A program made the position numbers and the translations under genes. DNA of 64,000 nt from Flagellimonas olearia (lineage in GTDB: Bacteria > Bacteroidota > Bacteroidia > Flavobacteriales > Flavobacteriaceae), in the NCBI RefSeq assembly GCF_009184425.1, contig NZ_WELG01000002.1, positions 124,001 through 188,000 of the forward strand. Direction: 5' to 3'. The notes under the pieces were generated by a model that was not told the origin of the DNA, did no database searches, and was given only the letters and a program-made list of their open reading frames with translations. Shown piece by piece: positions 18,096 through 28,427 of the stretch. How positions within the stretch are numbered: the stretch's first letter is position 1; each line of letters begins with the position of its first letter.

Positions 18096-19628
18096 ATGAA
18101 GACTGCCAAAAAAGCCTCCGCTGCACTGATTTCCGTATTCCATAAAGATGGTTTGGAGCCCATCGTAAAAAAATTGGATGAACTCGGCGTAACCCTCTAT
18201 TCCACAGGAGGAACCGAAACATTTATCCGCAATCTCGGTATCGATGTGGTACCTGTGGAAGATGTTACCAGCTATCCTTCCATTCTAGGTGGACGGGTGA
18301 AGACGTTGCACCCCAAAGTATTCGGCGGCATTTTAAATAGGCAGGACAACGAAAGCGATGTGGCCCAAATGCAGGAGTTTGACATTCCCCAATTGGACAT
18401 CGTCATCGTGGACCTCTACCCTTTTGAAAAAACCGTGGCCAGTGGCGCTTCGGAACAAGATATTATCGAGAAAATCGATATCGGTGGTATTTCCCTAATC
18501 AGGGCCGCTGCCAAAAATTTCAAGGATGTACTCTGTGTTTCCTCCATGGAGGATTACGAAGACTTCCTCAACGTCATTTCCGAAGGAAACGGCACCACTA
18601 CTATGGAAGACCGGAAGCGATTTGCCGCCAAGGCATTCAACGTTTCCTCGCATTATGACACGGCCATTTTCAACTATTTCAATGCGGAAAAAGAAGAGAC
18701 CGTACTTAAAATCAGTGAAACCAAAGGACAAGTGTTGCGTTATGGCGAAAACCCCCACCAAAAAGGATTCTTCTTTGGGGATTTTAATGCCATGTTCACC
18801 AAACTGCACGGCAAGGAGCTTTCCTATAACAATTTGTTGGATGTGGATGCCGCGGTGAACCTGATGGGGGAATTTGTAAACGACGATCCAACTTTCGCCA
18901 TTTTAAAACACAACAATGCCTGTGGTCTTGCCACCCGAAGCACCATCAAACAAGCTTATGTGGATGCCTTGGCCGGTGACCCGGTATCTGCTTTTGGCGG
19001 GATTTTGATTTCCAACGTTGAAATTGATGCTGAAACCGCAGCGGAGATCCACAACCTGTTCTGCGAAGTAGTCATTGCACCTAGCTATTCCGATGAAGCC
19101 CTGGAAACCCTAAAAGGAAAAAAGAACCGTATCATCCTTGTTCAAAACCAAGTAAACCTACCTGAGACTTTGGTCCGCACTTGTTTGAACGGATTCTTGG
19201 TTCAGGACAAAGATTCCAAAACCGATGCCAAAGAGGACTTGAATCCTGTTACAGATAAAAAACCGACTTCAGAGGAAATCGAAGATTTGATTTTCGCTTC
19301 CAAATTGTGCAAGCACACCAAGAGCAACACCATTGTTTTGGCCAAGAACAAACAACTGTGTGCCAGTGGAACAGGTCAGACTTCACGTGTGGACGCTTTG
19401 AACCAAGCCATCCATAAAGCAGGGTCGTTCAATTTCGATTTAAATGGCGCCGTAATGGCCAGTGATGCCTTTTTCCCTTTCCCTGATTGTGTGGAGATTG
19501 CGGACAAGGCAGGTATTAAAAGTGTCATCCAACCGGGAGGGTCCATCAAAGATCAATTGAGCATTGATTATTGCAATGAAAACGGAATGGCCATGGTAAT
19601 GACAGGCACACGGCATTTTAAACATTAA
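18096..19628 (+). CDS. purH: bifunctional AICAR formyltransferase / IMP cyclohydrolase PurH
   Basis: A 510-aa cytosolic enzyme for the last two steps of IMP synthesis. The N-terminal IMP cyclohydrolase domain has the MGS fold (ALISVFHKDGLEPIVKKL, YSTGGTETFI, GGRVKTLHPKVFGGIL). The C-terminal AICARFT domain has RYGENPHQ, KHNNACGLA and the terminal SDAFFPFPDCVEIADKAG with GGSIKD and GTRHFKH. Start chosen at the ATG 18096 rather than a TTG 18 bp earlier. It is followed 55 bp later by mreB in the same direction. Length is the usual one. Confidence 0.97.
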   Translation: MKTAKKASAALISVFHKDGLEPIVKKLDELGVTLYSTGGTETFIRNLGIDVVPVEDVTSYPSILGGRVKTLHPKVFGGILNRQDNESDVAQMQEFDIPQLDIVIVDLYPFEKTVASGASEQDIIEKIDIGGISLIRAAAKNFKDVLCVSSMEDYEDFLNVISEGNGTTTMEDRKRFAAKAFNVSSHYDTAIFNYFNAEKEETVLKISETKGQVLRYGENPHQKGFFFGDFNAMFTKLHGKELSYNNLLDVDAAVNLMGEFVNDDPTFAILKHNNACGLATRSTIKQAYVDALAGDPVSAFGGILISNVEIDAETAAEIHNLFCEVVIAPSYSDEALETLKGKKNRIILVQNQVNLPETLVRTCLNGFLVQDKDSKTDAKEDLNPVTDKKPTSEEIEDLIFASKLCKHTKSNTIVLAKNKQLCASGTGQTSRVDALNQAIHKAGSFNFDLNGAVMASDAFFPFPDCVEIADKAGIKSVIQPGGSIKDQLSIDYCNENGMAMVMTGTRHFKH

Positions 19629-19683
19629 TTTTAGTACATTAGCCGGTAATTTTTTACCGTTAATCCGAAAATAAACGCTTTTT

Positions 19684-20712
19684 ATGGGATTTTTTGATTT
19701 CATGACCGAGGAAATTGCCATTGACCTTGGTACTGCAAATACCCTGATCATCCACTTGGATAAAGTGGTGGTGGACAGCCCTTCCATTGTGGCAAGGGAT
19801 CGCGTGTCCGGAAAAATCATCGCGGTGGGGCGCGAGGCCAACATGATGCAGGGAAAGACCCATGAAAATATAAAGACCATACGGCCTTTGAAGGACGGGG
19901 TTATCGCCGACTTTGATGCTTCGGAAAAGATGATCAATATGTTCATCAAAAACATTCCGGCCCTAAAGAAAAAATGGTTTCCGCCAGCGTTGCGAATGGT
20001 CATTTGTATCCCTTCCGGAATCACCGAAGTGGAAATGCGTGCGGTCCGGGAATCTGCGGAAAGGGTAAATGGCAAGGAAGTATACCTCATCCATGAGCCC
20101 ATGGCCGCAGCCATTGGTATTGGATTGGATATTATGCAGCCCAAAGGAAACATGATCGTGGACATTGGTGGGGGTACCACCGAAATCGCGGTAATTGCCT
20201 TGGGGGGTATTGTCTGTGATAAATCAGTGAAAATTGCAGGTGACGTGTTCACCAACGACATTATTTATTACATGCGTACCCAACACAACCTTTATGTAGG
20301 GGAAACTACTGCTGAAGCCATTAAAATAGAGATTGGATCGGCCACTGAGGACCTCAAATCACCTCCAGAGGATAAATCCATCCAAGGACGGGACTTGTTG
20401 ACAGGGAAGCCAAAACAGGTGCAGGTGTCTTATCGTGAAATTGCCAAAGCCTTGGACAAAAGTATTCTACGGGTAGAGGATGCGGTAATGGAAACTCTTT
20501 CCCAGACCCCTCCAGAACTTGCAGCCGATATCTATAACACTGGTATTTATTTGGCTGGGGGTGGTTCCATGTTAAGAGGATTGGATAGAAGACTTTCCCA
20601 AAAAACGGACCTTCCAGTCTATATTGCAGAGGACCCCTTACGAGCTGTGGTTCGTGGAACGGGCATAGCACTGAAAAATTTGGAACGCTACAAAAGCATC
20701 CTGATCAAATAA
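19684..20712 (+). CDS. mreB: rod shape-determining actin homologue MreB
   Basis: A 342-aa actin-like ATPase that forms membrane-attached filaments guiding lateral cell-wall synthesis. Actin-fold motifs are visible: phosphate-1 IDLGTANTLI, phosphate-2 DIGGGTTEIAVIALGGIV, and adenosine-binding GIYLAGGGSMLRGLDRRL. The N-terminus (MGFFDFMTEE) is the short amphipathic membrane-binding start. It leads the mreBCD-mrdA-rodA cluster. Confidence 0.98.
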   Translation: MGFFDFMTEEIAIDLGTANTLIIHLDKVVVDSPSIVARDRVSGKIIAVGREANMMQGKTHENIKTIRPLKDGVIADFDASEKMINMFIKNIPALKKKWFPPALRMVICIPSGITEVEMRAVRESAERVNGKEVYLIHEPMAAAIGIGLDIMQPKGNMIVDIGGGTTEIAVIALGGIVCDKSVKIAGDVFTNDIIYYMRTQHNLYVGETTAEAIKIEIGSATEDLKSPPEDKSIQGRDLLTGKPKQVQVSYREIAKALDKSILRVEDAVMETLSQTPPELAADIYNTGIYLAGGGSMLRGLDRRLSQKTDLPVYIAEDPLRAVVRGTGIALKNLERYKSILIK

Positions 20713-20774
20713 TCGGGACATAGTGGTTTTCAATTCGCTTAAGGGCGTTTAAACTCTCATAACGATACGATTGC

Positions 20775-21590
20775 ATGCAACGGATCATCAACTTTGTTTT
20801 ACGCAATAGAAATGCCTTCCTATATGGTTTTCTCCTGCTTATTTCATTGGTGATCACCATTAGATCGCATTCCTATCATCAATCCAAATTTTTTAATTCC
20901 TCCAAATGGTTGACGGGCAACGTGTATGGCTCGGCTGCTGATATTTCATCCTATTTCGGACTTCGAGAAGAGAATAATAGACTGGTCAGGGAAAACGAGC
21001 AGCTACGAAAAATGCTGTTTAATATGAAAGTTGACAGTGTACAGCCCTTGGATTCTACATTGACCGCTTACGAAGTTCTCAGTGCCCGACTGATTAAGAA
21101 CAGTTTTACCTCCCCAAGAAACTATATCACCATTGATAAAGGGGAAAACCAAGGGATAAAACAGGACATGGGAGTCATCACCACCAAAGGCATTTTAGGT
21201 ATTGTTGAAAACGTATCCTCAAATTTCGCCACGGTACAGAGCGTGCTCAATACCAAATCCAACATCAATGCCAAGATCAAGCACTCCGAATATTTTGGGT
21301 CATTGGTCTGGACCGCTGAGGATTATACCATTGCCCAATTGGTGGATATCCCCCGATTGGTCCCATTAGTGGTTGGCGATACCATTGTCACCGGCGGCAT
21401 GTCCAGCATATTTCCGAAAAACATCCCTATTGGCACCATCAAAAAATACGATCTTAACGCGGCAGGGAGTTTTTATAATATTGATGTTGAGCTGTTCAAT
21501 GATATGGCCAACATAAAGAATGTGTACCTTATAGAGAACAAAAACAAGGAAGAAATAAAAGCATTGGAGGCACGAACCTTAAATGAATAA
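20775..21590 (+). CDS. mreC: rod shape-determining protein MreC
   Basis: A 271-aa bitopic inner-membrane protein: a membrane helix near residues 14-28, then a coiled-coil (about 66-85, LREENNRLVRENEQLRKML), then two beta-barrel domains (ITIDKGENQGIKQDMGVIT and IVTGGMSSIFPKNIPIGTI). It activates the elongasome through PBP2. The gene lies 62 bp after mreB and overlaps mreD by 8 bp. Confidence 0.95.
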   Translation: MQRIINFVLRNRNAFLYGFLLLISLVITIRSHSYHQSKFFNSSKWLTGNVYGSAADISSYFGLREENNRLVRENEQLRKMLFNMKVDSVQPLDSTLTAYEVLSARLIKNSFTSPRNYITIDKGENQGIKQDMGVITTKGILGIVENVSSNFATVQSVLNTKSNINAKIKHSEYFGSLVWTAEDYTIAQLVDIPRLVPLVVGDTIVTGGMSSIFPKNIPIGTIKKYDLNAAGSFYNIDVELFNDMANIKNVYLIENKNKEEIKALEARTLNE

Positions 21591-22089
21591 CACCGTATTT
21601 TTAAATAGTCTTCGGTTTGTACTGCTGATATTGGCGCAAGTATTGATTTTCAATGCCATGAACTTTATGGACAGCATCAATCCCTTGGTCTATGTCATTT
21701 TCTTTTATTGGTATCCCATCAAGGGAAACCGTACCTTATTCATGCTTATTTCCTTTTTACTCGGATTCATGGTGGACATTTTTTCGGACACCATGGCCCT
21801 GAATGCCATTGCTTCCTTGACCGTTGCCTATGCCAGACCCGTGATAATGCGTTTTTGTTTTGGAGTGAACTATGAGTTTCAAAATTTCAGTTTTAAAAAC
21901 ACCACCAAAGTCCAGCGCATCACCTTTATGGCTTTGTTGATATTGATCCATCAACTTGTTTTCTTTTCGTTGGAAATTTTAAGTTTTGCCCACATCCTTT
22001 TAATTTTGAAAAAAGTTTTTGCCACAGGTCTTGTAACTTTGGTACTATGTACGCTCTTTAGTTCTCTTTTTAGCCCAACAAGCGAATAA
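21583..22089 (+). CDS. mreD: rod shape-determining protein MreD
   Basis: A 168-aa hydrophobic protein with about five membrane helices, the usual layout and size of MreD, the small integral partner of MreC. Sequence conservation in this family is low, so the call rests on hydrophobicity, size and position between mreC (8-bp overlap) and the PBP2 gene. It contains a DIFSDTMALNAIAS segment, similar to the semi-conserved loop of MreD proteins. Confidence 0.9.
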   Translation: MNNTVFLNSLRFVLLILAQVLIFNAMNFMDSINPLVYVIFFYWYPIKGNRTLFMLISFLLGFMVDIFSDTMALNAIASLTVAYARPVIMRFCFGVNYEFQNFSFKNTTKVQRITFMALLILIHQLVFFSLEILSFAHILLILKKVFATGLVTLVLCTLFSSLFSPTSE

Positions 22090-22143
22090 AAAAGACAATG
22101 TCACGTTGAACTATAGAGGTTTAGACCTTAAACCATTTTGTCC

Positions 22144-24012
22144 ATGAAAAAACTGCTGCTATCTTCCGTGGTCATCTTAATAGGATTCACCTTTATAGGT
22201 AGACTTTCCTATTTGCAGCTTTTTCGTTTTTCTCCCGATCAAATATTGGATGATCCCGCCATCAAAAAAATCTACGATTATCCCGAACGGGGATATATCT
22301 ATGACCGCAATGGGGAACTCATGGTGGGCAATCAACCTGCCTATGATGTTATGGTAATACCACGGGAAGTAACTCCTTTGGACACTTTGGAATTTTGCGA
22401 TCTTTTGGGTATTGAAAAAGCCGATTTTTTGGATAAAATGGAAAAAGCAAGAACCTATTCCCCAAGACTTCCCTCGGTAATGGTCCCCCAGCTTTCCAAA
22501 GAGGACTATGCCAAATTACAGGAAAAAATGAGGCATTATGCCGGGTTCTATATCCAAAAACGTTCCCTGCGCTATTACGCCACCAATAGTGCCGCCAATG
22601 TATTAGGGTACATTAGTGAGGTAAATGAATGGGAACTCAAGAATAATCCCAACTATGTGGCTGGAGAACTAAAAGGACATACAGGTGTTGAGAAACAATA
22701 TGAAGAGGTTTTAAGGGGTCGAAAAGGAGTAAAACACATTCAGAAAGATCGCTTTAACCGAGATATCGGCCCTTATAAAAGCGGAAAACTGGACACACTT
22801 CCTGAACAAGGCAAGGAAATCCATATCACCTTGGACAAAAAGCTTCAGGAATACGGAGAAAGACTTATGCACGGTAAGCATGGTGGTATTGTTGCCATAG
22901 AACCAAAATCCGGCGAAATCCTGGCCATGATCTCCGGTCCCACCTATGACCCTGCTCTTTTGGTGGGAAGACAGCGTTCCAAAAACTACAGTAAGCTTCA
23001 CTTTGACACCATTTCCAAACCCACATGGGACCGTTCCATCTTGGCACAACCCTCGCCTGGGTCCCCATTTAAAACCTTGAATGCCCTGATTGGATTGCAA
23101 GAAGGGGTCATACAACCTGAGACCAAATTTCGGTGTTACCATGGTTTTTATGTGGGCAACACACTCCGAGGCTGTCACTGCGGTGGCGGGGTACGCGATT
23201 TAAATTCAGGAATTCAACAATCCTGCAATGCCTATTTTGCCGGGGTTTTTAGAAAAATCTACGATAAATATCGCACCACGGATGAGGGCATGGATGCCTG
23301 GGAAAAACATATGAAGAGCTTTGGTTTGGGCAACTATCTGGGAACCGACTTACCCACTGGCGCCCCCGGCCGAATACCCGACAAAGCTTATTATGACAAA
23401 TGGTATGGTGATGGCCGATGGGCTGCATCTACCATCATTTCCAATTCCATAGGGCAGGGTGAGATTGCCGCTACACCCTTACAATTGGCCAATATGACCG
23501 CCGCTATTGCCAACCGCGGTTATTTCTATACTCCCCATGTCATCAAAAACATTGGTAATTCGGGAGCCATAGACCCCAAATACACGGAACCCCATTATAC
23601 TACCATAGATCGGAAATATTTTGATCCTGTTATTGAAGGCATGGCCAATGTATACAAATATGGAACAGCCCGATGGATACAGATTCCCGACATTGAAATA
23701 GCCGGAAAAACAGGGACGGTAGAAAATTTCATCCGCATTGATGGTGAACGTATGCAGCTTACGGACCATTCTGTTTTTGTGGCCTTTGCCCCTGTGGAAA
23801 ACCCTCAGATTGCCTTGGCGGTATATATTGAAAATGGGTATTATGGCGCACGCTACGCCGGGCATATTGCTTCGCTTCTTATTGAAAAATACATCAAAGG
23901 CGAAATCACAAGAACAGACTTGGAGAAGCGCATGTTGGAAAAGACCTTGGAACACGAATATGCAAAGCCGTATAGTGGAGAACCTTTCAAGATAAACGAA
24001 TATGTTTGGTAG
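22144..24012 (+). CDS. mrdA: penicillin-binding protein 2 (transpeptidase)
   Basis: A 622-aa class B PBP of the elongasome, cross-linking peptidoglycan with RodA. One N-terminal anchor helix is followed by the dimerisation domain (YPERGYIYDRNGELM) and the transpeptidase domain. Catalytic motifs: SxxK in SPGSPFK, SxN in QQSCNAYF, and KTG in AGKTGTVENF. Start taken at the ATG 22144 (MKKLLLSS) rather than the TTG 6 bp upstream. It overlaps rodA by 11 bp. Confidence 0.96.
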   Translation: MKKLLLSSVVILIGFTFIGRLSYLQLFRFSPDQILDDPAIKKIYDYPERGYIYDRNGELMVGNQPAYDVMVIPREVTPLDTLEFCDLLGIEKADFLDKMEKARTYSPRLPSVMVPQLSKEDYAKLQEKMRHYAGFYIQKRSLRYYATNSAANVLGYISEVNEWELKNNPNYVAGELKGHTGVEKQYEEVLRGRKGVKHIQKDRFNRDIGPYKSGKLDTLPEQGKEIHITLDKKLQEYGERLMHGKHGGIVAIEPKSGEILAMISGPTYDPALLVGRQRSKNYSKLHFDTISKPTWDRSILAQPSPGSPFKTLNALIGLQEGVIQPETKFRCYHGFYVGNTLRGCHCGGGVRDLNSGIQQSCNAYFAGVFRKIYDKYRTTDEGMDAWEKHMKSFGLGNYLGTDLPTGAPGRIPDKAYYDKWYGDGRWAASTIISNSIGQGEIAATPLQLANMTAAIANRGYFYTPHVIKNIGNSGAIDPKYTEPHYTTIDRKYFDPVIEGMANVYKYGTARWIQIPDIEIAGKTGTVENFIRIDGERMQLTDHSVFVAFAPVENPQIALAVYIENGYYGARYAGHIASLLIEKYIKGEITRTDLEKRMLEKTLEHEYAKPYSGEPFKINEYVW

Positions 24013-25285
24013 AGGGGTTTTTGGAAGGATAGACTGGATCACCATTATTCTTTATGCCCTTTTGGTCTTTATAGGATGGATCAATATTTATTCCACCTCC
24101 TTAACCGATCAAAGCACTTCCATTTTTGATTTTTCCACGCTTTATGGGAAGCAACTCTTTTTTATCGGGGTATCCCTTTTAGGGATAATCTTGGTCCTTT
24201 TTGTGGAATCCAACTTTTTTGAACGCTTTTCCTCCATTTTCTATGTGGTATCCTTATTGCTGTTGGCTGGACTCTTTGTTTTTGGAAAGACCATAGCCGG
24301 GGCCACATCATGGTACAACCTTGGTTTTTTTAACTTACAGCCTTCGGAGTTGGGAAAGGTGGCAACCGCATTGGCATTGGCCAAATTCTTGAGTGATATA
24401 CAGACCGATATCAGGACCCGCAAACACCAAATGTATGCCTTGATCATTATATTGCTGCCCGCTTTTCTCATATTGCCCCAACCCGATCCCGGAAGTGCCT
24501 TGATTTATTTTGCCTTCTTTTTTGTGCTTTTTCGTGAAGGGTTTCCCCTCTACTATCTCGGTATTTTGCTGTTCATCGTGGCACTCTTTGTTTCCACCCT
24601 CATGTTTGGAACGGTATGGGTCACTATCGGCATGGTAGTCATCGCCTTATTGGTATTTACATTTAAAAAGGCATCTCTCAAGATTCCATTGCTGCCGGTG
24701 CTGGGGGTCATTATCATATCCACATTGTTTTCCCTTTCGGTGAACTTTGTATACGAAAATGTGTTTGAACAGCGCCATCGCGATCGTTTCACGCTATGGT
24801 TGGGTCTGGAAAAGGATGAGAAAAAGCTGGAGGAAATCAGAAAGACCATTGGCTACAACACCTATCAATCTGAAAAGGCCATTGAATCCGGAGGTTTCTT
24901 TGGCAAGGGGTTTTTGGAAGGTACCCGGACCAAAGGTGATTTTGTCCCCGAGCAACATACGGATTATATTTTTAGTTCCGTAGGCGAGGAATGGGGGTTT
25001 TTGGGAACTGCAACCGTAATATTGTTGTTTTCCGTTTTCTTTTTACGATTGATCTATATCGCGGAGCGACAAAAAAGTGATTTTAGCCGCATGTACGGGT
25101 ATGGGGTCATTTCCATTTTAGTGTTCCACTATTTTATCAACATTGGCATGGTAATCGGACTGTTGCCCACCATTGGTGTACCGCTGCCCTTTTTTAGCTA
25201 TGGAGGTTCCGGGCTCATTTTCTTTACAATGCTGCTCTTTATCTTTTTGAAATTGGACTCCAACCGCTTAAAGGACGGTATTTAA
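24002..25285 (+). CDS. rodA: SEDS peptidoglycan glycosyltransferase RodA
   Basis: A 427-aa polytopic membrane protein of the SEDS family that polymerises lipid II during cell elongation. Characteristic segments: the loop LQPSELGKVATALALAKFLS, PDPGSALIYFAFFFVLF, PEQHTDYIFSSVGEEWGF, and the C-terminal LLPTIGVPLPFFSYGGSGL. It closes the mre cluster; its stop overlaps the stop of the convergent nuclease gene by 4 bp. Confidence 0.97.
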   Translation: MFGRGVFGRIDWITIILYALLVFIGWINIYSTSLTDQSTSIFDFSTLYGKQLFFIGVSLLGIILVLFVESNFFERFSSIFYVVSLLLLAGLFVFGKTIAGATSWYNLGFFNLQPSELGKVATALALAKFLSDIQTDIRTRKHQMYALIIILLPAFLILPQPDPGSALIYFAFFFVLFREGFPLYYLGILLFIVALFVSTLMFGTVWVTIGMVVIALLVFTFKKASLKIPLLPVLGVIIISTLFSLSVNFVYENVFEQRHRDRFTLWLGLEKDEKKLEEIRKTIGYNTYQSEKAIESGGFFGKGFLEGTRTKGDFVPEQHTDYIFSSVGEEWGFLGTATVILLFSVFFLRLIYIAERQKSDFSRMYGYGVISILVFHYFINIGMVIGLLPTIGVPLPFFSYGGSGLIFFTMLLFIFLKLDSNRLKDGI

Positions 25286-26076
25286 AAGTCCCACCCCGAT
25301 GTATTGATCTGATGTTCATGGGCATCTTGCCATGTTTTGGGTTGTTGTTCAAAAAAATCCAGTCCCGTTTTTTCCTCCAATACATCAATAGGGACCAAAA
25401 AGGTATGCAAGGGCGCGTTGCTCTCCTTATTGGGAATCAAAAAGGCCAACACTCCCCTAGAATCATTCTTTGTATTGAACACGATTTTATAGAATGCCCG
25501 AGGCACATCCACATCTTCTTCCCCGATTTCCTCCAGACCTTGCTCCAAAACACCTCCTGTGACCACAAATAAATCCCCATGTTTTTTGCACCACCTCCTT
25601 ACCTTTTGCTCCAAACGGTTCCAAACCCCCGCGTTAAAATCCCTGTCCTGCGGACTTATATTGCTGGTATAAAAAGTCTCGTTATACGCATACTCGGAAA
25701 AGCGTCTGTCCCCTGCTGGGCATAGGTGTCCACGGTCATATCCAGACCCCCGGTAATTTTTCCAATCGGCCGACTTGGTCCGGACCTCAGGGTCTTCTAT
25801 AAAATAAGGTCGTTTTCTGTCATCATAGGTCAGGTGCTCCTTTTTAAGTTCATAAGCCACCCATTCGGCCTGCTCATGGGCCTCGCTATAGGAAAGGGAG
25901 AAATACTGGTGATGGACCACCTCTCCCGTAGTTGAGCTTGGCAAAAGGACCCCATTGGTTTTCTCGCCATTGGTGTTGGGGTCCGTGTAGGTGGCCGGGG
26001 TATAAAAATTTTCAAATACCCAGAACCCTATCACACAAACGGCCAAAAGGAGGGCAAAGACGGTCTTGTTTTTCAT
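25282..26076 (-). CDS. DNA/RNA non-specific endonuclease (beta-beta-alpha-metal type)
   Basis: A 264-aa exported or membrane-anchored nuclease. After an N-terminal hydrophobic segment (VFALLLAVCVIGFWVF) comes the NUC-type domain: the catalytic DRGH in GYDRGHLCPAGDRR and the metal-binding Asn/Glu block NISPQDRDFNAGVWNRLEQ. The family degrades DNA and RNA using one Mg ion; in this position it probably acts outside the cytoplasm in nutrient scavenging or DNA degradation. Transcribed convergently with rodA and alone. Confidence 0.92.
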   Translation of the reverse strand: MKNKTVFALLLAVCVIGFWVFENFYTPATYTDPNTNGEKTNGVLLPSSTTGEVVHHQYFSLSYSEAHEQAEWVAYELKKEHLTYDDRKRPYFIEDPEVRTKSADWKNYRGSGYDRGHLCPAGDRRFSEYAYNETFYTSNISPQDRDFNAGVWNRLEQKVRRWCKKHGDLFVVTGGVLEQGLEEIGEEDVDVPRAFYKIVFNTKNDSRGVLAFLIPNKESNAPLHTFLVPIDVLEEKTGLDFFEQQPKTWQDAHEHQINTSGWDF

Positions 26077-26197
26077 TCTATTGGTTTCACTACAAAGTTG
26101 AACAATAATTTATCATCCAAAAAAATAAAGAAGAGCCTATCCATTGATTTATTTTGATCATCGGGATTTTTACATTCCACAGCATGCCCTAAAAGAC

Positions 26198-26225
26198 AAA
26201 AGCCGACCCAGTTGGGTCGGCTTTT
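26198..26225 (-). terminator. rho-independent terminator after prc
   Basis: A 13-bp perfect stem AAAAGCCGACCCA / TGGGTCGGCTTTT with a 2-nt centre, 22 bp beyond the prc stop on the minus strand. Its A/T flanks make it symmetrical, so it could also act on the plus strand. Confidence 0.85.
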
Positions 26226-26246
26226 AATATCTATCTATAATTTTTA

Positions 26247-28427
26247 TTATCCTTTTACGCTGGCCAATTTGCGCTCATTGTTCTTGATGTTGTTCATTTT
26301 AAGGTCTTTGAGCACATTAACGGCCTCTTCCACATAGATGTCCTTGGCCAGACTCTTGTGCCATCTATCCCTTTTCTCCCGTAATACGGAGTCTTGGGTA
26401 AACAATTCGGTTTCATACTCCAAAGACTCAAAAGCCAATTTGGAATCATAATCCCTTAAGGTCTTAAAACTTTCAGAGCGTTTCTTCGCTTCATTTTCCC
26501 TACCGATATAGGTATCATAATTCAAAGAAATTACGGTTTCATCCTGTTGTTCTTTCAACCACTTGGCATTTTCATCGATAAGCTTGATCTGGGCATTGTT
26601 TTCCATCCGTTTCTTACTATTGGCAACGGTGGTCTCAAAATCGATGTAACCATCCCATACCTTGTAGTCGGCCGGGGTGATCTTATCCCAACCCAATGGG
26701 TTTTCCTGATCTCTTTCTCCCAAATCAATATAGCTGTATCTATCCGGAACCACAATATCACTCTTTACCCCTTCCAATTGGGTAGAGCCTCCGTTGATAC
26801 GATAGAACTTTTGGGTGGTCAATTTTATAGCTCCCAAATCACCATGCTCATTGCTTCGCACAATGTTGTCCAAAGGAATTACATTTTGAACGGTTCCCTT
26901 ACCAAAGGTCTGCTTGCTTCCTATGATTACGGCACGCTTGTAATCCTGCATGGCCGCGGCCAAAATTTCGGATGCCGATGCGGACAGTTCATTGACAAGA
27001 ATCACCAATGGACCATCCCACTGTATACGCTCGTCCTTGTCTTCATGTACCTCCTTGCGTTGTCCTGAGGAACGCACTTGGACTATAGGGCCGTCCTTGA
27101 TGAACAATCCGGCCATTTCCACGACGGTTTTCAGTGATCCACCGCCATTGTCCCTTAGATCTAGAACAATACCTTCTGCTCCTGCCTCCTTGAGACGCTC
27201 CACTTCCTTGGCCACATCGGTGGCGGCATTTCTTTCGGTATAGTCCTCAAAATCGATATAAAACTTCGGCAAGTTGATCAATCCAAACTTGTGGGCATCA
27301 TCTGTCTTTATGGTCGCCGATTTGGCATAGGACTCTTCCAGCTCCACAACATCCCTGACAATGGAGACCACTTCAATGGTCCCATCGACCCTTCTCACAG
27401 TAAGGTCCACAATAGTACCTTTGGGGCCTTTGATCAATTTAATAGCATCATCAAGGCGCATTCCCACAATATCAATAGGCTCTTCGCCATCTTGTCCTAC
27501 TTTTAGGATTTCATCCCCTACTTCCAAAGTCTGGTCTCTCCAAACCGGACCTCCTGAAATGATTTCCACAATTTTTGCACCTTCTGGTCTTTTTTGCAAA
27601 CGGGCCCCGATACCTTCAAACTTACCGGACATCCCAATGTCAAAACGCTCTTTTTCTTCTGGAGCGAAGTAAAAGGTATGCGGGTCAAACTCTTCCACTA
27701 TGGTATTGATGTACTGTACAAACCAATCCTTTCTTTCCAAATCACCCACAAAATCGAAGAACTCATCCAAAGTGTTCTTGGTGTTTTCACGGGCCTCTTC
27801 CTCAGTCAATGCCCTATCCACAGAAGTTGGGATTTCGTTGTATTTCACCAAAACATCTGCGGAAGCCTGGGGACCATCCCCCTGTGTGGCATCTAAAATT
27901 CGATTCTCGACTTTGTTTTCAAAAACGGCCAAAGTGTTGTATTTGAGTTGTTTTCTCCAACGCTCCTTGAGCTGTTTTTTATTGGTGGCAAACTCCTGCT
28001 TGTCATAATCAATGTCAATCACCTCGTCAAGGGTATAGTCGAATGGTTCGGCAAGCACTTCCTTATAAATCTCTTTGGCCTCGTTCATCCGTACCATCAA
28101 ACGTTGGTAGACCACATTAAAAAATGTGATTTCCGTATTTCTGATCTCATCATCGATCATGAACCGGTACTTTTCAAATTCCCTGACATCACTTTCCAAG
28201 AAATATCTTTTTGTAGGGTCCAGGATATCAATAAAGTCATCAAAAACATTGGAACTAAAGGTGTCGTCCAAATCTTTGGGCTCATAATGGCCCCGCTCCA
28301 AGACATAGGTAATCAAATCCAACAGTAATTTGTCCTTATCATCGTTCTCAAAGGACTTATTGGTAAAGCTACAAGAGGCGACCGCTACAAGGATCACCAA
28401 AAGTGCCAAAACGAAGTTCTTCTTCAT
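26247..28427 (-). CDS. prc: carboxy-terminal processing protease Prc/Tsp
   Basis: A 726-aa periplasmic S41 protease, of the long Tsp type. An N-terminal lipoprotein-like signal (LLVILVAVASC) precedes an N-terminal helical domain, a PDZ domain (about residues 255-340, GIGARLQKRPEGAKIVEIISGGPV), and the protease core with the Ser/Lys dyad: Ser in ELSASASEILAAAMQDY and Lys in TFGKGTVQN. The C-terminal 150 residues match the Tsp-type tail domain. It trims or degrades periplasmic and envelope proteins, for example those acting on peptidoglycan. Its terminator lies at 26198-26225. Confidence 0.95.
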   Translation of the reverse strand: MKKNFVLALLVILVAVASCSFTNKSFENDDKDKLLLDLITYVLERGHYEPKDLDDTFSSNVFDDFIDILDPTKRYFLESDVREFEKYRFMIDDEIRNTEITFFNVVYQRLMVRMNEAKEIYKEVLAEPFDYTLDEVIDIDYDKQEFATNKKQLKERWRKQLKYNTLAVFENKVENRILDATQGDGPQASADVLVKYNEIPTSVDRALTEEEARENTKNTLDEFFDFVGDLERKDWFVQYINTIVEEFDPHTFYFAPEEKERFDIGMSGKFEGIGARLQKRPEGAKIVEIISGGPVWRDQTLEVGDEILKVGQDGEEPIDIVGMRLDDAIKLIKGPKGTIVDLTVRRVDGTIEVVSIVRDVVELEESYAKSATIKTDDAHKFGLINLPKFYIDFEDYTERNAATDVAKEVERLKEAGAEGIVLDLRDNGGGSLKTVVEMAGLFIKDGPIVQVRSSGQRKEVHEDKDERIQWDGPLVILVNELSASASEILAAAMQDYKRAVIIGSKQTFGKGTVQNVIPLDNIVRSNEHGDLGAIKLTTQKFYRINGGSTQLEGVKSDIVVPDRYSYIDLGERDQENPLGWDKITPADYKVWDGYIDFETTVANSKKRMENNAQIKLIDENAKWLKEQQDETVISLNYDTYIGRENEAKKRSESFKTLRDYDSKLAFESLEYETELFTQDSVLREKRDRWHKSLAKDIYVEEAVNVLKDLKMNNIKNNERKLASVKG

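Noticed and set aside
19644-19659. CGGTAA/TTACCG hairpin between purH and mreB as a terminator
   Set aside because: Short 6-bp stem whose T's lie in the loop, with no T-run after it; not a credible terminator.
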